A stretch of DNA of 64,000 nucleotides from Macquaria australasica (lineage: Eukaryota; Chordata; Actinopteri; Centrarchiformes; Percichthyidae). The stretch is taken from contig SEMN01000261.1 of the NCBI GenBank assembly GCA_005408345.1, forward strand, positions 186,001-250,000. The letters run 5' to 3'. The notes beneath the pieces were generated by a model, which did no database searches, was not told the DNA's origin, and saw only the letters and a program-made list of their open reading frames with translations. This document shows positions 14,769-26,600 of the stretch, piece by piece; positions within the stretch are counted from its first letter, which is position 1; each line of letters starts with the position of its first letter. The translations under genes were made by a program, and so were the position numbers.

Positions 14769-15955
14769 TAGGCAGAGAAATTACTCCTTTAACAAAAATC
14801 CACACTTGATTTATTCTTCTGCAGGCTTTCTGCACTTTTGTCTTTTACTAGTAGATGGTGCTGTTACACTACCTTTCCACTAATTACACACATCACTGTG
14901 TCTGCATTTATTAATGCAATAACTAACAAGAAGCACTCATTCTCATGGATCAATGTGTACAGAGATATTACTTGATGTGTCTAGAAAACAATCTTAATCT
15001 ACAATAGACTAATTTCCTGTTATCAGTTTCATTTTGTAATTTTGAGACAGAGGGCTCGCAGTCAGTGCTGCCTGCCCAGTGTGTTGGTGTGTGCCAATCG
15101 TACTTACTTACATGTCGTGGCCAGGCTTACCTGTCGCACCTGTGGGGCACTTCACCATGGCCAATCACATTCACTACTTTCATCCCCTGTAAACACATGA
15201 TGCGCTGACACTTTGAGTTTTCCTCAGAGGAAACATATTGTTGTCTGGGACCTGCAGAGGTTCAGCATGAATATATGAACATACAGTAGCTCAAATATAC
15301 TGCCAAGAGCAGATGATGACTCTTTGAGTTGAATTCACATTTTTGGACGTGTTTAGGATCCTATGGTCATCATGTTTGTGTTTAACCAGGGAAATATCAG
15401 TCTGACACTGCATTCTGCGCTGTCCACCAACACAAAAGTATAGCTCATAACGTTTCTATTTGCCAGTCAGATTTGCAATAAACATGATGCATTACTTTGT
15501 AGGCCTATAAGCCAGCATGCTATTTGGATTTCCCAGCTTTAGGTCTAAAAGAGGATAAAATGGAGATGATACTAGTTGTCTCGGTTCTGTATCTGTAACA
15601 TAAGAAAACTCAGTTTACTGTTGGACTCAGTTCTGCTCTGTTTCTCTGAGCACCCATGTACCATTGCTCCATAGACTGCCTACTGAATTACGTCATTACT
15701 GTATGAATGTACAGTAACTGGCTTGCACATAAACTGTAGCAGGAGTAATGGAACAGACACGCAGCAGTAATTGGGTGTGCAGCCACAGGAAACATGATAA
15801 ATATCAATAGAATAAATACATTTTAATTCAAAACAGTAGCAGTAACATTCCACTGGCTCTCACATGCACAGAGAGAGTCTGCAGTCAGTTCAGCTTCACT
15901 GCAGTGATGCTGCACTGAGATTGCTCTACCAAAGAGGAATCAAAAAAACCATCAG

Positions 15956-18900
15956 ATGATTTCCTCCAAACACCTGAAGGTAAAAACTGAGATTTAAGCC
16001 ACTTGATTTGTCTTCTGTCTCGTCTAATTTTCTATTATCTTTGAGTTGAATTATGCAATACAGTCTACCTTGTTTTTTTTGTTTTTCCTTGGATATTTTG
16101 AATTGAAATGAGGAGGTTAAAAAAATGCTCCTGCTGCTAGGGCTACTGTTACCACTTCACACAGTTGCTGACCTTTCTCTCTCTCTTGTACATGGAGTCT
16201 GCAGCCTCAAGGCAAACTTGTCACCCTCCACAAACTGCACCACTACGTCAGTCAGCATTACTGTGAACTGTGTTACAAACCTAAATCTCAGCTCATGCAT
16301 GCCAACTCTTCTCTCTTTTTTAGATTAAAACCTCTGAGGATGCATCTAAAACAAATTTAATTTGAGTACAATGATTTTCTCACAGCCTTCTATTATTTTA
16401 TTTCAACAAAAATTCTATTTCGTAGTTATGATGCATTGCCCTACGGTGATTTACTCATACAGTAATTGCAGAACAAAATGTTTCCTACTATTAAAAAAAA
16501 GAGTTTTTACTTAAGTACTTCCTCCACCACTGGCAAACATATGTGCATGGTCAAGCCATTGTCCCTGATACTGTAGGCTGTGAGTCCTGTCTTGGGCTAA
16601 CCTACAGTACTGTATGTGTGTGACCATCCTCACACTCCTGTGTCACAAAGCATGCTTTTCCCTTTCAGGCTGTGGGGCTGACGCCTTGGGGGAGATTTGT
16701 CACCACTTACAGCAGTGACTATAAACCTTTCAGTGAGCGCCACCCGCAGGTCAACCAGCTGAAGCCCAGACCTGAAGCTAAAGCTGCTCCTTCGTTTATG
16801 AGCCCACCTCAGGTTGGATGGATTAATGGATAGACAGACAGATTGATTGATTGATGGATAGACTGACTCACTGTCATGTTGTTTGGTGTTGTTTTCACAG
16901 ACTGACCGTGAAACCTGGCCTATATTTCATCAATACTTTTACAAGACAACTAACAGCATCTATGGCTCAAGTGGCTGTTCACAGGTGAGCCACGACAACA
17001 TGCAGCAAGTTCACAATAATGTCCTTTATTTTATGCATAGTGCCACCACCACCCTCACTCTTTCTGTACTCTATCTCTCAGCCTCCCTCTTGTTCCCTCT
17101 TCCCTGTCTCATTGCCTCCTTTTGGCATCCTCGCTCCTTCTGTTTCCGAGGCCTCCAGGGTTGTTGGCTCCACCCTGACAGAGGCCAGGACACAGGAAGT
17201 GGGAGTTACCAGGGAGACCTGGCTTGTGCTTGGCGAGGAGGACAATGGTCAGCTGCGCTATGTTTTTGGTGGGAAGGGTAAGGAGTTCTCTCTATCTCTC
17301 TGAAACACACGCACATCTAAGCTGGCAGCTGCTTTGGTACTCAGTCCATTTTCTTTGACAGCTAATGTGTTGGAGCAGCAGGAGGCAAAAGATGAGCCGC
17401 AGCAGAAGATTGATGTTGTCTACGAGGAAGGTTAGATGGCTGTTTTTACTCCAGAAGTGTTGCTTTGATTCATCTTGTCATTTTTCACTTAAGCTGCAAA
17501 TTTCAATAAGGAAACCTTTTTACTTTTGGCTTGTGCTCTCTGAAATTCACCACATGCTTTCACTGTTTACCCTTTTACTTGGAGTAGAGAACCACATATC
17601 CTTTTTTAATAAACCCATTCTATGTTTGAGCACATTTAGGTATGATTGTGTTGTCATCTCATGGCGATCCGACCTGCTGTGAAGATTTCCTTAGATCTGT
17701 CTGCAGAGAAGCCGGGCTGCAGCACCTGCTCCCCCATCCTGTGGCAGCCAGTCCAATTATCACAAGCAAAGGTAGAACAACTCTCTCTGTCACACACACA
17801 CACACAGAAACACACATGTCCCATGATGCATAACCTTTCATTCAAAATGACTCTTTTATACTAACATCAACGAAATAACCACTTTTGTGAGGTTACAAGG
17901 TCAGGTCACAATGACAATGCTAACATGCTGATGGTAAGCAGGTATGTTTACAATTGTCATCATTCTAGTTTAGTTAACTCAAAAGTGCAGCTGATGAATG
18001 TCATTAGTTGTGTTAGTAAAAAAGTTATTACAGTTCATACTGAGGGGGGACATGAATGTGTGTACCACATTTCATGGTAACCCATCCCATAGTTGTTAAA
18101 ACATTTCACTAAAAGCCAAAAAAGTCAACCTCATGGTGGCGCTAGAGGAAAAGTCAGGGGACCGCTAAAACTGTTTCCCCTCGTTTCCAGTCTTTAAGCT
18201 AAGCTAAGCAAAGAGCTGCTGGCTGTAGCTTCTTATTTGCCAGAAAGAGTCACAGAGAGTGGTACTGATCTTCTCACATGACTCTCGGCAAGAAAGCAAA
18301 TAAGTGACTAAATAATTGTTGAACTGTTGCTTTAAGTATGCTCAAATCTTAAATGTTGAAAATATTGATTACTTAACCTGTACGCACTTGGTAAAGTGCA
18401 AATAAACTACTTAAGTGCAGTATTTGAGTGAATGTACTTTGTTAATTCCCACTTCTAATTAGAAGCTGAAAATTGGGATAGCAGCGCCTACTTGAGGGGC
18501 TTGAGACCAGCTCTTGGACTGAAAAACAGTACCTTCCGTCAGCCTACTTCCAGTCAGTGCAGCTGGTAAGCCACCAACACAAACCTCACCTTTTTACCAC
18601 TAACACATTTTTCCAAAGTACCCGATGTTATTTCCTGACACTTTCTCTACCTTTCCCCTCACTCTCAGCTGTATATGGGAAACTGAGTGCCCTAATAGTT
18701 GTTGCTTTAAGATGCAAATCTTCGCTTCTGGCATCCCTCGTGGCAGCACAGTACCTCTGGCCCATGTACAGCCAACTGTCTTCAACACTGAGCCCAGCAG
18801 GAAGTCACTGTTGACAGAGTACCAAGCCAGCTACACTGAGGTGAGGAGAGGGTAGAGTGTGTGTGTGATGATGATCTCTAAACTCAAGCCTTCTCCATTG

Positions 18901-19024
18901 GCTTTTTTATGTTCTTGTATATTTGTCCTTTATCTCCTCCTAGTGGGCCCAGCCTAAGACCCAGCAGAGTGACTTTCACCATCGTCATCCTCCTTGTCAC
19001 CAGAAAATTTATCGTTCATTCTGA
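15956..19024 (+). CDS. Uncharacterised nine-exon protein, 311 residues
   Basis: I assembled nine in-frame GT-AG exons: 15956-15979, 16669-16812, 16901-16984, 17151-17277, 17362-17430, 17640-17771, 18463-18565, 18669-18840, 18944-19024 (stop TGA). The protein starts MISSKHLKAVGLTPWGRFVT. No signal peptide, membrane segment or enzyme motif is evident. Short Tyr-rich phrases, FVTTYSSDYKPFSERHP (about 18-34), FYKTTNSIYG (about 70-79) and LLTEYQASYTEW near the C-terminus, resemble the degenerate repeats of axonemal microtubule-associated and microtubule-inner proteins (SAXO/SPMIP/CIMIP type); that parallel is inference. Residues 85-215 look more globular. Phases agree at every junction, which supports a real gene. 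The exon 8 acceptor could instead be at 18699, also in frame. It is co-oriented with nagk, 1.8 kb downstream. A non-canonical AATACA at 19042 may serve as poly(A) signal. Confidence 0.75.
16505..16535 (-). repeat. Reverse fragment of the GTGGAAGAAGTACT repeat
   Basis: ACTTAAGTACTTCCTCCACC is close to the reverse complement of the start of the repeats at 1787 and 19371. It lies in intron 1 of the uncharacterised gene. Confidence 0.55.
17885..18170 (+). repeat. Dispersed repeat with CTCATGGTGGCGCTAGAGGA block
   Basis: The segment shares two blocks in order with 44165-44590: a CTAACATG...AGCAGGTAT block and a CTCATGGTGGCGCTAGAGGA block. The copy at 21390-21560 is in the opposite orientation and keeps the GCTAACA-type block. 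It sits in intron 6 of the uncharacterised gene. The limits are approximate. Confidence 0.65.
18171..18305 (-). repeat. Reverse copy of a teleost repeat also seen at 39836
   Basis: Read on the minus strand this gives CTTATTTGCTTTCTTGCCGA, then GATACCACTCTC, then AAGACTGGAAAC and GGGGAAACAG. The same order occurs on the plus strand at 39836-40025. Confidence 0.75.
18395..18457 (+). repeat. 3' end of the GTGGAAGAAGTACT repeat family
   Basis: ACTTAAGTGCAGTATTTGAG followed by TGAATGTACTTTGTTAATTC and CCACTTC resembles the distal end of the family whose start lies at 1787 and 19371. It ends just before the exon 7 acceptor at 18463. Confidence 0.5.
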
Positions 19025-19370
19025 ATCTCAACTTTTGTCTTAATACACAGCAGATAAAATTAAAAAAAAAACATTGTTTGTGTTTTTTGTCAAACATGAT
19101 GAACCAGTGAGCTTAAAGTGCTGCATCTTCGTCAAACCACCCGCACTTTTCAGGCAGAAAGGGCAGAATATGAAAAATCCTTCCCAACTGAGGTAGCGGT
19201 CAAGGCTTGTGTCTGTGATTCTCAGTTATTTTGCCTCAGGATACAGAAGCTGAGGATGAGTCATAACGCAGCAGTAAACCAGCTGCTGGCAGGCACCCAA
19301 AGGAGTAAAATGTGTGTGCTTGTTCTCATCCTCCTGTTGGGAAGAGGTTTGAATGTGCATGCGGCAGTGC

Positions 19371-19480
19371 AGTGGTGGAAGAAGTACTCAGCTTCTTTAC
19401 TTAATTAAAAATTAAAAATACCACAATTTAGAAAAACCTCGTTACAAGTAAAAGTTCAGCATTAAAAACTAATGAAACTA
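19371..19480 (+). repeat. Second copy of the GTGGAAGAAGTACT repeat
   Basis: It begins CAGTGGTGGAAGAAGTACTC and continues with AAAAATACCACAATTTAGAA and TTACAAGTAAAAG, parallel to the copy at 1787. It is truncated on the right. Confidence 0.7.
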
Positions 19481-19759
19481 ATGAAAAATGTAATTATTTG
19501 TAATTGTAATTGTAATTATTATCGCAGAATTATTAAGAAAGTTACTAAAGCATTTAAAATCACACAATTAAAAGTTAAACACATGAACTGAGGCAAATAC
19601 ATTTTCTTGTCTTTTTCAAAGTTTACTAGAACAAGTTTTAAAATCTTGTGTTGTCGCAGATTTAGATCAATTAATCTTCTATTTAAACATGAAAAACCGA
19701 CCGGACCACAATCTCTCAATCTGATTAGACAGTAATATTGAATTATGTTGCAGCCCTGC

Positions 19760-19966
19760 CTAAAGCCTGCAGGGGTCATCATGACCTGTGCTGGTTTTGC
19801 CACCAAGCCACAGTCCAGCATTCTCCACCTCCTCGTGTTTATAAGTGAAGGGTGATCTCAGGCAGTCTGTGCTGACGTTTGCTATCGTGGGCACAGGCGG
19901 GTCAGGTTCTCCAGTGAGGCAGCACTGCAGCTTAGGCATGGACACTGACAGGGTGACCAGGTGTTC
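19760..19966 (-). other. Weak minus-strand coding candidate
   Basis: One minus-strand frame runs from about 19966 to a TAG at 19760-19762. It includes MPKLQCCLTGEPDPPVPTI and ends with HDDPCRL. The composition is balanced and unlike the surrounding low-complexity DNA. The upstream sequence has an in-frame stop and no clear polypyrimidine tract, so an exon boundary is not convincing. I recognise no family. It may be a terminal exon, a gene remnant or chance. Confidence 0.2.
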
Positions 19967-20343
19967 GACGGTTCCTCAAGTTGATGACGTATAGTCCGAC
20001 GTTGTGCCGCCTTCCTAAATGCAAAACAAGATTCATATAAGTTAGTTTGAAGAGTTATAAAGATGGGATCACTATTTACTGGCTCTTTGGACTACAAGAC
20101 ATCAGCATCACCCAAAAGTTGCTGATTGATGTTGGTCACTCCTCTGTTACTTTAATGGCTGCTGTGATTTCAAGCTTTCTTAACATCTTTACTTTGCTGG
20201 AACTGCTCCATATTCAAAGATGAATTACTGAGCACTTTGTTCACACCTGCAGCAATCTGCTCTGGCCCAAATTCAAGCTCCATATTCATGAAATACTTCT
20301 CTCTTCTTCTTAGAGTTTCCATTTCTTCAGATGAAGGCTAATG

Positions 20344-20372
20344 TTGGTTGGTTGGTTGGTTGGTTGGTTGGT
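20344..20372. repeat. (TTGG)n tetranucleotide repeat
   Basis: Seven consecutive TTGG units, followed by GTTTGAAAC. Confidence 0.95.
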
Positions 20373-21389
20373 TTGAAACAAAACAATCTCACCGCAAGGT
20401 TCATTTAGGAGCTGAGGAGCTTCAGCAGATGGATTTTGCCCAGTTTTCATGGGATTGTAAATGTTCGAAATTGACAACTGGGCACAATCCATCTGCTGAG
20501 GAAGATCTTGTGATGTGATCAAAAGCTCCAGAACAGCTTTTGAGTGGTAATATACCTTTGAACCCACTCATTCTTTCTGCTCTTCCTTAGTCAACAAAAG
20601 TTGGAAGGTTGGTCCTGTTCGGCGTGTTAGAGTAATAAGGTTGGTGTTTGGCTGACTGAGAGTGTAGGAACATATTGACATGACGTAGGTTACAATATTT
20701 ATGAATTGTGTTAGATACTTCCATACTGTATTATGACAGGCCTTTTTGGTTAAGCTTTTGTGGAAAGTGCTGCTATCATAAAGAAAAATACTTAAGATCA
20801 ATATGAAAAGTGACTGAGTTTGTTGCAACCTGCTGTGCTTTGTTATATTTCCAGCTGTATTAAAAGTACTGCAGATAATAAGGCTTGAAAGGCACACTGA
20901 GTTCTATTAGGTAAAGATGAAAATATTTATGGGTAAAATTTGCATGTTGGCACCCCCAGCTGGAGAGGTTGATGTCGCGTTGGTGTACACTGGTCATCAT
21001 CAACCTAAAACTGTTACTCTTTTAAACCCACATTAATTCTTGTATTCAATAGCCCAACCAATGTACAATATTAATGCTATTTTTAGAATAGTTATAGATG
21101 TATTAATATTTAAATTAGGTAGAATAAGACAAGTGTGTGATTTGATGCTGAATCCATTTAGTTATGAATTGGATTTGAACTTTTTCATGTTGTGTGTATT
21201 TTGACAGATGTATGTTTTTAGCCATGCTGCTGTTGTCGTCGTTGTTGTTGTAGTAACTTTGGTAATAATCTGATTTTTTTTCTCTGGCGCCAAAGTCAGG
21301 TCAGGTCAGCCAACACTTTGGTTCATGAACAAATACCTGTTAAAAGACATTCCCATCAGCCTCAGCTGTGTGTTGCATTTTAATTAGCA

Positions 21390-21560
21390 AATGTTTGCTC
21401 ATTTGCTAAGCTAAGATGGCGAGCATGGTAAATGATGTACAGTGCCTGCAAAACATCAGCTTGTTAGCATTGTCATTCTGAGCATGTTATCATGCTGACA
21501 TTAGCATTTAGCTCAAACCATTACTGGTTATATGAATATGGAAAGAAACATCAGACACTA
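21390..21560 (-). repeat. Reverse copy of the CTAACATG-type dispersed repeat
   Basis: The segment contains TTGTTAGCATTGTCATTCTG and GCTGACATTAGCATTTAGCT. Its reverse complement matches the left part of the copies at 17885 and 44165. Confidence 0.5.
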
Positions 21561-21672
21561 GTAATTTTATAGAGGCCACAAACACGACCAAACCGTATGG
21601 GTTCATCAGTGTTCTTGTCCAGTGTATCAAAATGTGACAAAAGACTGACAGATGGCATTTGTCTTTAACATC

Positions 21673-21678
21673 TTTATT
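21673..21678 (-). terminator. paip2b polyadenylation signal
   Basis: TTTATT on the plus strand is AATAAA on the minus strand. It defines a 3' UTR of about 2.0 kb (to the stop codon at 23673), long but normal for this class of regulator. A 157-codon minus-strand ORF inside this UTR has no recognisable domain. Confidence 0.55.
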
Positions 21679-23672
21679 CGTCTTTTTTCATTATTTTTGT
21701 TTGTACTGAAATTGATACTCTGTCTTCTGGACCTTTTTTTTTTTTTTTGTCTTTTTTAAACGGCTTCCGTCATCCAACTCATCTAAACAAAATCACCAAA
21801 AATGATTTCATGTACAATCCACCTGGCGGACATTCCTATTGGCTTCACCAGGGTGCCATTCGACAGCTGTGCTCCAACACTGTGTGAGGAAGTTCCATTT
21901 TAACCAACATTTCACTGTTTAAGCACACACTTGAGTACTTGTTAGGCTGGAAATCGGAAAAGCTGCATGGATGTAAAGAAGCGCTTTCACCGGTCAGATA
22001 AGTACAAGTGCACAAGTGTCTACTTAACACTAATACAGTAAAAGAAGACATTGTCGTCACTGGTAATACCACAAATTAACAGTGGCACCAAGAAGATTCA
22101 TGTTCAGATCACAAGATTTGACAATATTGCCAAAAACTAGAAAAAGTGACTCAATAATCCAGGATTACTGGATCCAGGTTTCCTAAAAAGCATCTTCACA
22201 TATACAACTTTTTCCTATTGGCTCACAACTTAATGGAGATTATACTTGCACTAAAGGGGCGATGCTTCAGGGAAAGCCAGACCACAACAAAAGGTTTATG
22301 GTTAAAAAGAAGAACTTCCTCCAAGAAGTCAACCTACAAAGAGAAGAGCAAGGAGGCCATACTGCCAGCCACATGTCCCATACTGCTTTATTCTGATTGG
22401 CTATGACAATATTGTACACCTCACGTTTCCTCCTGCAAACAGGACTGAATGAACACCACAGGTTACTGTACCCAGTAGAGACACAAAATGCCTTATCCTC
22501 AAAACATGAAGAAAAAAAAAGACAAGAGGAGGAGAGGCTATTTGAAAACCTGATTTGGATATGGACACTTGATCTGATGCTGGACAAACCAAGTTGTTCT
22601 GGCAGAAAGAGGCAGTGGCATTGTTCCAGACCAAATACTCTCCTGTAACAAGGTTTTTCACTACACCCCATGAATCCAAATTGAACTAAAAGGATGAAGG
22701 CGTGAACAAAAAAAATATAACAGAGTTTCTTAAGGTTCAAAAAGCTCTGACCTTCACTCTACAACATTTTTCTTGCTAAACTCAACTTCACGTGTGACGA
22801 GGAAACTCATGCCTCTGTTCTAATAAGCTGGACAAAACATAAACATGGACTTCCACATAAATTGGGAAAATAATTTCTTATCCATGATTACACCTGTCCA
22901 TGTCTGTTAAGATCACTGCAAAACAAGCGTGCAGGGAGGGTGAGGGTGGGGGTCTGTATTTGGTTTGGAACGGAGCCGCTGCACATACAAATAAGAACCC
23001 GCATTTCTAAATGCACAAAAACGGTGATGTCACAGGGAGCGTATGACATCACAGGAACGGGTTTGACCGACCGTGATGACTCTACAGAGCAGCGGCAGAA
23101 ACCCATCGAGTCCCCTGAAATGTTAAGTCGTTCTCTAACCTCACTGTTATGGAAACCCTCAAAACTACTGGCGATGTTTTTCAACTCTTGACAGCACACA
23201 AATGAACAAGTATATGAAGTAATTTTTCAAGTTTATTAGATGTTTCGGATTGAAGTTTTGTCCTGGCATCACTCCTTGGTAGCTGCCTCAGTTCCAAGGG
23301 GACATCAATGAGATCTGCATACTCTGTAAACACCAACAGTGTCTGAAATGCAATGATAAGCTAGCGCCCGCAAGCAGGGCGGTGCTGGTATTACACCCAT
23401 CCCCCACCCGTTCCCAATGTCCCTCAGTTTACAAGAAACAAACAGGAAATAAAAAGATTAAAGAAACAAAAAAGAAAAGAAAAAGAAATCCCCCCACCCC
23501 CCAACTGGGCCTGCCAGCACGCCACTGACTTCAAGTGTGTAGGTGTGTGTGTGCATGCGTGTGTGTGTGTGCGAATCAGCGTGTGCGCGGTCGTGGCCGC
23601 CAGAGTCTCTGAGAACATGTGTGGACTGGTGTGTGTGTGCGCGTGGAGGCTCCATGGGGGTGAGGGGGACTC

Positions 23673-26600
23673 CTAGTATTTCTTCCCCGGGACGAACTCC
23701 TTCGCTTCGGGGTTCAACATGCTCTTCCTCTGCAGACAAAAGACATGAAAACAGAGTGTAAGAACATATTCCTTTAAACCTAAACTCTTGACAATATCAG
23801 ATTTGTTATTTGGAATATTAATTATAAAAACATGTATATCAACTAACACTAAAAATGATAATCAATGTCAACCTAAAACTTTACTTAAAATCGTTTACTG
23901 GAAAGTTTATTAAGCTCAATTTGTATTTCTTTATTTTTTTCTTTTAAACCCACATGGATTCTTGTATTAAACAGCCCAGCAAATGTACAATACTAATGCT
24001 ATTTTTAGAATTCTTATAGATGTGCCAATATTTACATTAGGAAGAATAAGACAAATGTGCGATTTTATTTTCTCATGCTGAATCCATTTCGTTTCATGAA
24101 AAAGACAAAAAAGAGACTATAACATATTCCTTTAACCTAAACTCTTGACTGTTTATAATCAATTTCAACGTGAGCTTAGAGAAAAATCATCTGTTGTGAA
24201 ATTAGATGTATCTCTGACTCACCGCCACTTCCTCCAGGTTGCTGTGGTGATCACTGACCGACAGGCCGTTGAGCTGCTGCTGCAGCTGCCCCACCCCCTG
24301 GTTGTTGAGGTCACGAGAAGGGATGAACCAATCCTGGTCTTCCTCCTCCAGCATTTCCTGGAAGCAGCGCTCCAAGAACTCCTGCTCCAACAGCTCCTCT
24401 TCCACCTGGGAGATGGCGAGGGAGAGAATAAAGAGAGGGAGAGATGAGACATAAATGTAAGGGCAGAGAAATTGGGCGCAAAAAAAAGAACAAGGGGATG
24501 GATGGACAGGGGATATATGAGAGATCATTTGCTTGACAAGTAGGTGGAAGGTTTCCCAAAGAGAAATCTTCTTAGTAACGTGGTGACATTAAAACACATG
24601 ACTCATCCAGACAAGCAGGAGAAAATGACTTGAGAGGTCAAGATACAGAGAGCTGAAAAGGGCACTGAATATTGGAAAAAATGCTGCTAGTCACAGGCAC
24701 ACTTCTACCTATACATCACTAACCATGTTACTTAAGTGATTAAAACTGGGTCCAAATAACCTCAGAAGGAAGAAAAACACCCCTATCACAGAAGAGGTGA
24801 GAGGACAGGAAGAGTGAGGAACGAAGGAAGCATGCGTGTGGGGCAAGGGAGGTAAACAGGTCTGGTAAGTTGGGGATGGTTATCAGTCATCAGCTGCCCT
24901 GAGAATCTCAGTGGAAAAGATGGAGGGTAGGGGACAGCAGAAAGAGAAAAAAATGGCAGAGCTGAATGTACAGGAGAGCTTGAGTGTAGAGAGACAGGAG
25001 AAAGGAATGGGGGGGCTGAGTTTAGCAAGAAGCACCAGGACTGGTGGGAAATGGCAGAAAAGCAAAAGGAAGAGGTAAAGTGGAAGGTGGAGGGAAGGCT
25101 GACAAGTAATTCATGGGCAAATTTATAAAAATTCTGATTTATCCAAGAAACCTAGCAAAGAGCACAATCTGATGTAAGGTCCCAATCTAGGAAAGCAGGT
25201 CTAAGAGGGAGGGATGTTAACATGTACATACAGTTTAACACTTAGCAGACTCTGCATGAAAAAAAAATGCAAGAAGCTATGTTGAGTGGGCATGCTGCTG
25301 CTGGTACTAGTGAGAAGATGAAATATGATCCCGGAAGGGGGGGCCCCGGGGTGCCGAGCAAGAACAGCAGCGTCCCCAGTTCAACTCTGGCTAGGGACCA
25401 TGTCGTTCCCCATCTGTCTTTCCCTTAATTTCTTGTCATCATCTCTCCATTGTCCACTCTCAAGTAGGGCTGAACAATTAATCAAAATATTATCAAAATC
25501 GCAATATGGCCAAGTGCAATATCGAAAAACTGCAGGAGCTGCAATTTTTGGATAAAGGTAAAATGTGTCACAACTGTCTTTGAGACTTTAAAAATTCTGA
25601 TAATTTATCAGCTGCTTTCATTTTTTCCATGAACAAAATAAAGATCCCGTAAAAATGTTTTTTGAAGAACTGTGGCCAAAATATGTACTGAGTGGGACAA
25701 AACAAAACAAGTCAGTGCAGTGGCACTAACCATGTAATAGAGACACTGTTTCTAATTAACCTTGAACATATCCTTGGCTGTATTTCTTGACTGGCCAATG
25801 CAGGCTGATGACGTTGCATGGTGTTGCAGCAACAGTTGAGCCAGGTTTAACTTTTTGGCTGGACAACCCTGGGTTTTTTGCCCAGTCCTTTGCATCAACA
25901 CACTAGTCTCACAGAAATGAAAAGAAAAGGAAATGAACGAGACTATATTTTGCCACAGTGCTGATGTTGACAGCCTGACCACAACCTTTACAATGGTATC
26001 AAAGTCAAAGTCAGAGCCCAGTCCATAATACCAGAACTTTAGCTTTGATGAAACAAATTATTTCCCCCAGTTAAATTTTATAAGATGAGATTGAAGGAAT
26101 AAGAATATTGGGCCATGAGAGAACGTATATGTATAGAAAGAAGAGATGTGAGCAGAAAGACACTATAAAAGGATGAACGCATCAAGTCTCAAGTTGGACC
26201 ATAAGAATTAAAAGTGTGTGTGATTTTTATATATATATTTATAGGAGCACACACACCTGTCTGTTATACTCCTCTTCATTCTCCATCCACATGTACTCAG
26301 CAAATGGGTTGGCATCATTGCCCTCTCCTGCGTGCCCATTGGCCACTGGCTCCTTTCCCTCCTTGCCCGGAGCTCCACCTCCCGGTGTCTTGGCCACCTC
26401 TGGACCGCTCATCTCAGCCGGCTCTGCGCAAGGAGACAGTTCCATGAAGCGTGACCGTGGTCAAGGCATAAAAACAGGAGCTTTTTTGGTAAGTCACAAA
26501 AACTCTTCATTAAACATCATCATGGTTAAGTATACTGATAAAGACATGCTGAAAAGATCAGAAAAATCAGAAACTGGCTCCCAAAAACAAATTCAACACC

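Larger units (their letters stand above)
14137..15955. other. nagk 3' UTR and spacer
   Basis: After the nagk stop codon there is about 0.3 kb of 3' UTR to the poly(A) signal at 14445. An AT-rich spacer follows, carrying a LINE-like tail at 14672-14768. No coding exon was recognised before 15956. Confidence 0.7.
19025..21672. other. Spacer between the uncharacterised gene and paip2b
   Basis: This is a convergent spacer. It holds repeat pieces at 19371-19480 and 21390-21560, a (GGTT)n run at 20344-20372, and one weak minus-strand coding candidate near 19760-19966. No complete gene was seen. Confidence 0.6.

Noticed and set aside
16125..16328. 67-codon ORF starting MLLLLGLLLPLHTV, like a signal peptide
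   Set aside because: It falls in intron 1 of the uncharacterised gene and stops without a domain. The Leu-rich start comes from CTGCTG repeats.
22267..22740. 157-codon minus-strand ORF
   Set aside because: It lies inside the paip2b 3' UTR, with a Cys/Phe/Ser-rich composition and no recognisable domain.
25325..25420. Possible tRNA gene from the GTTCAACTC box-B-like motif
   Set aside because: No cloverleaf can be drawn and the flanks match a tRNA-derived SINE, so it is a retroposon rather than a tRNA gene.
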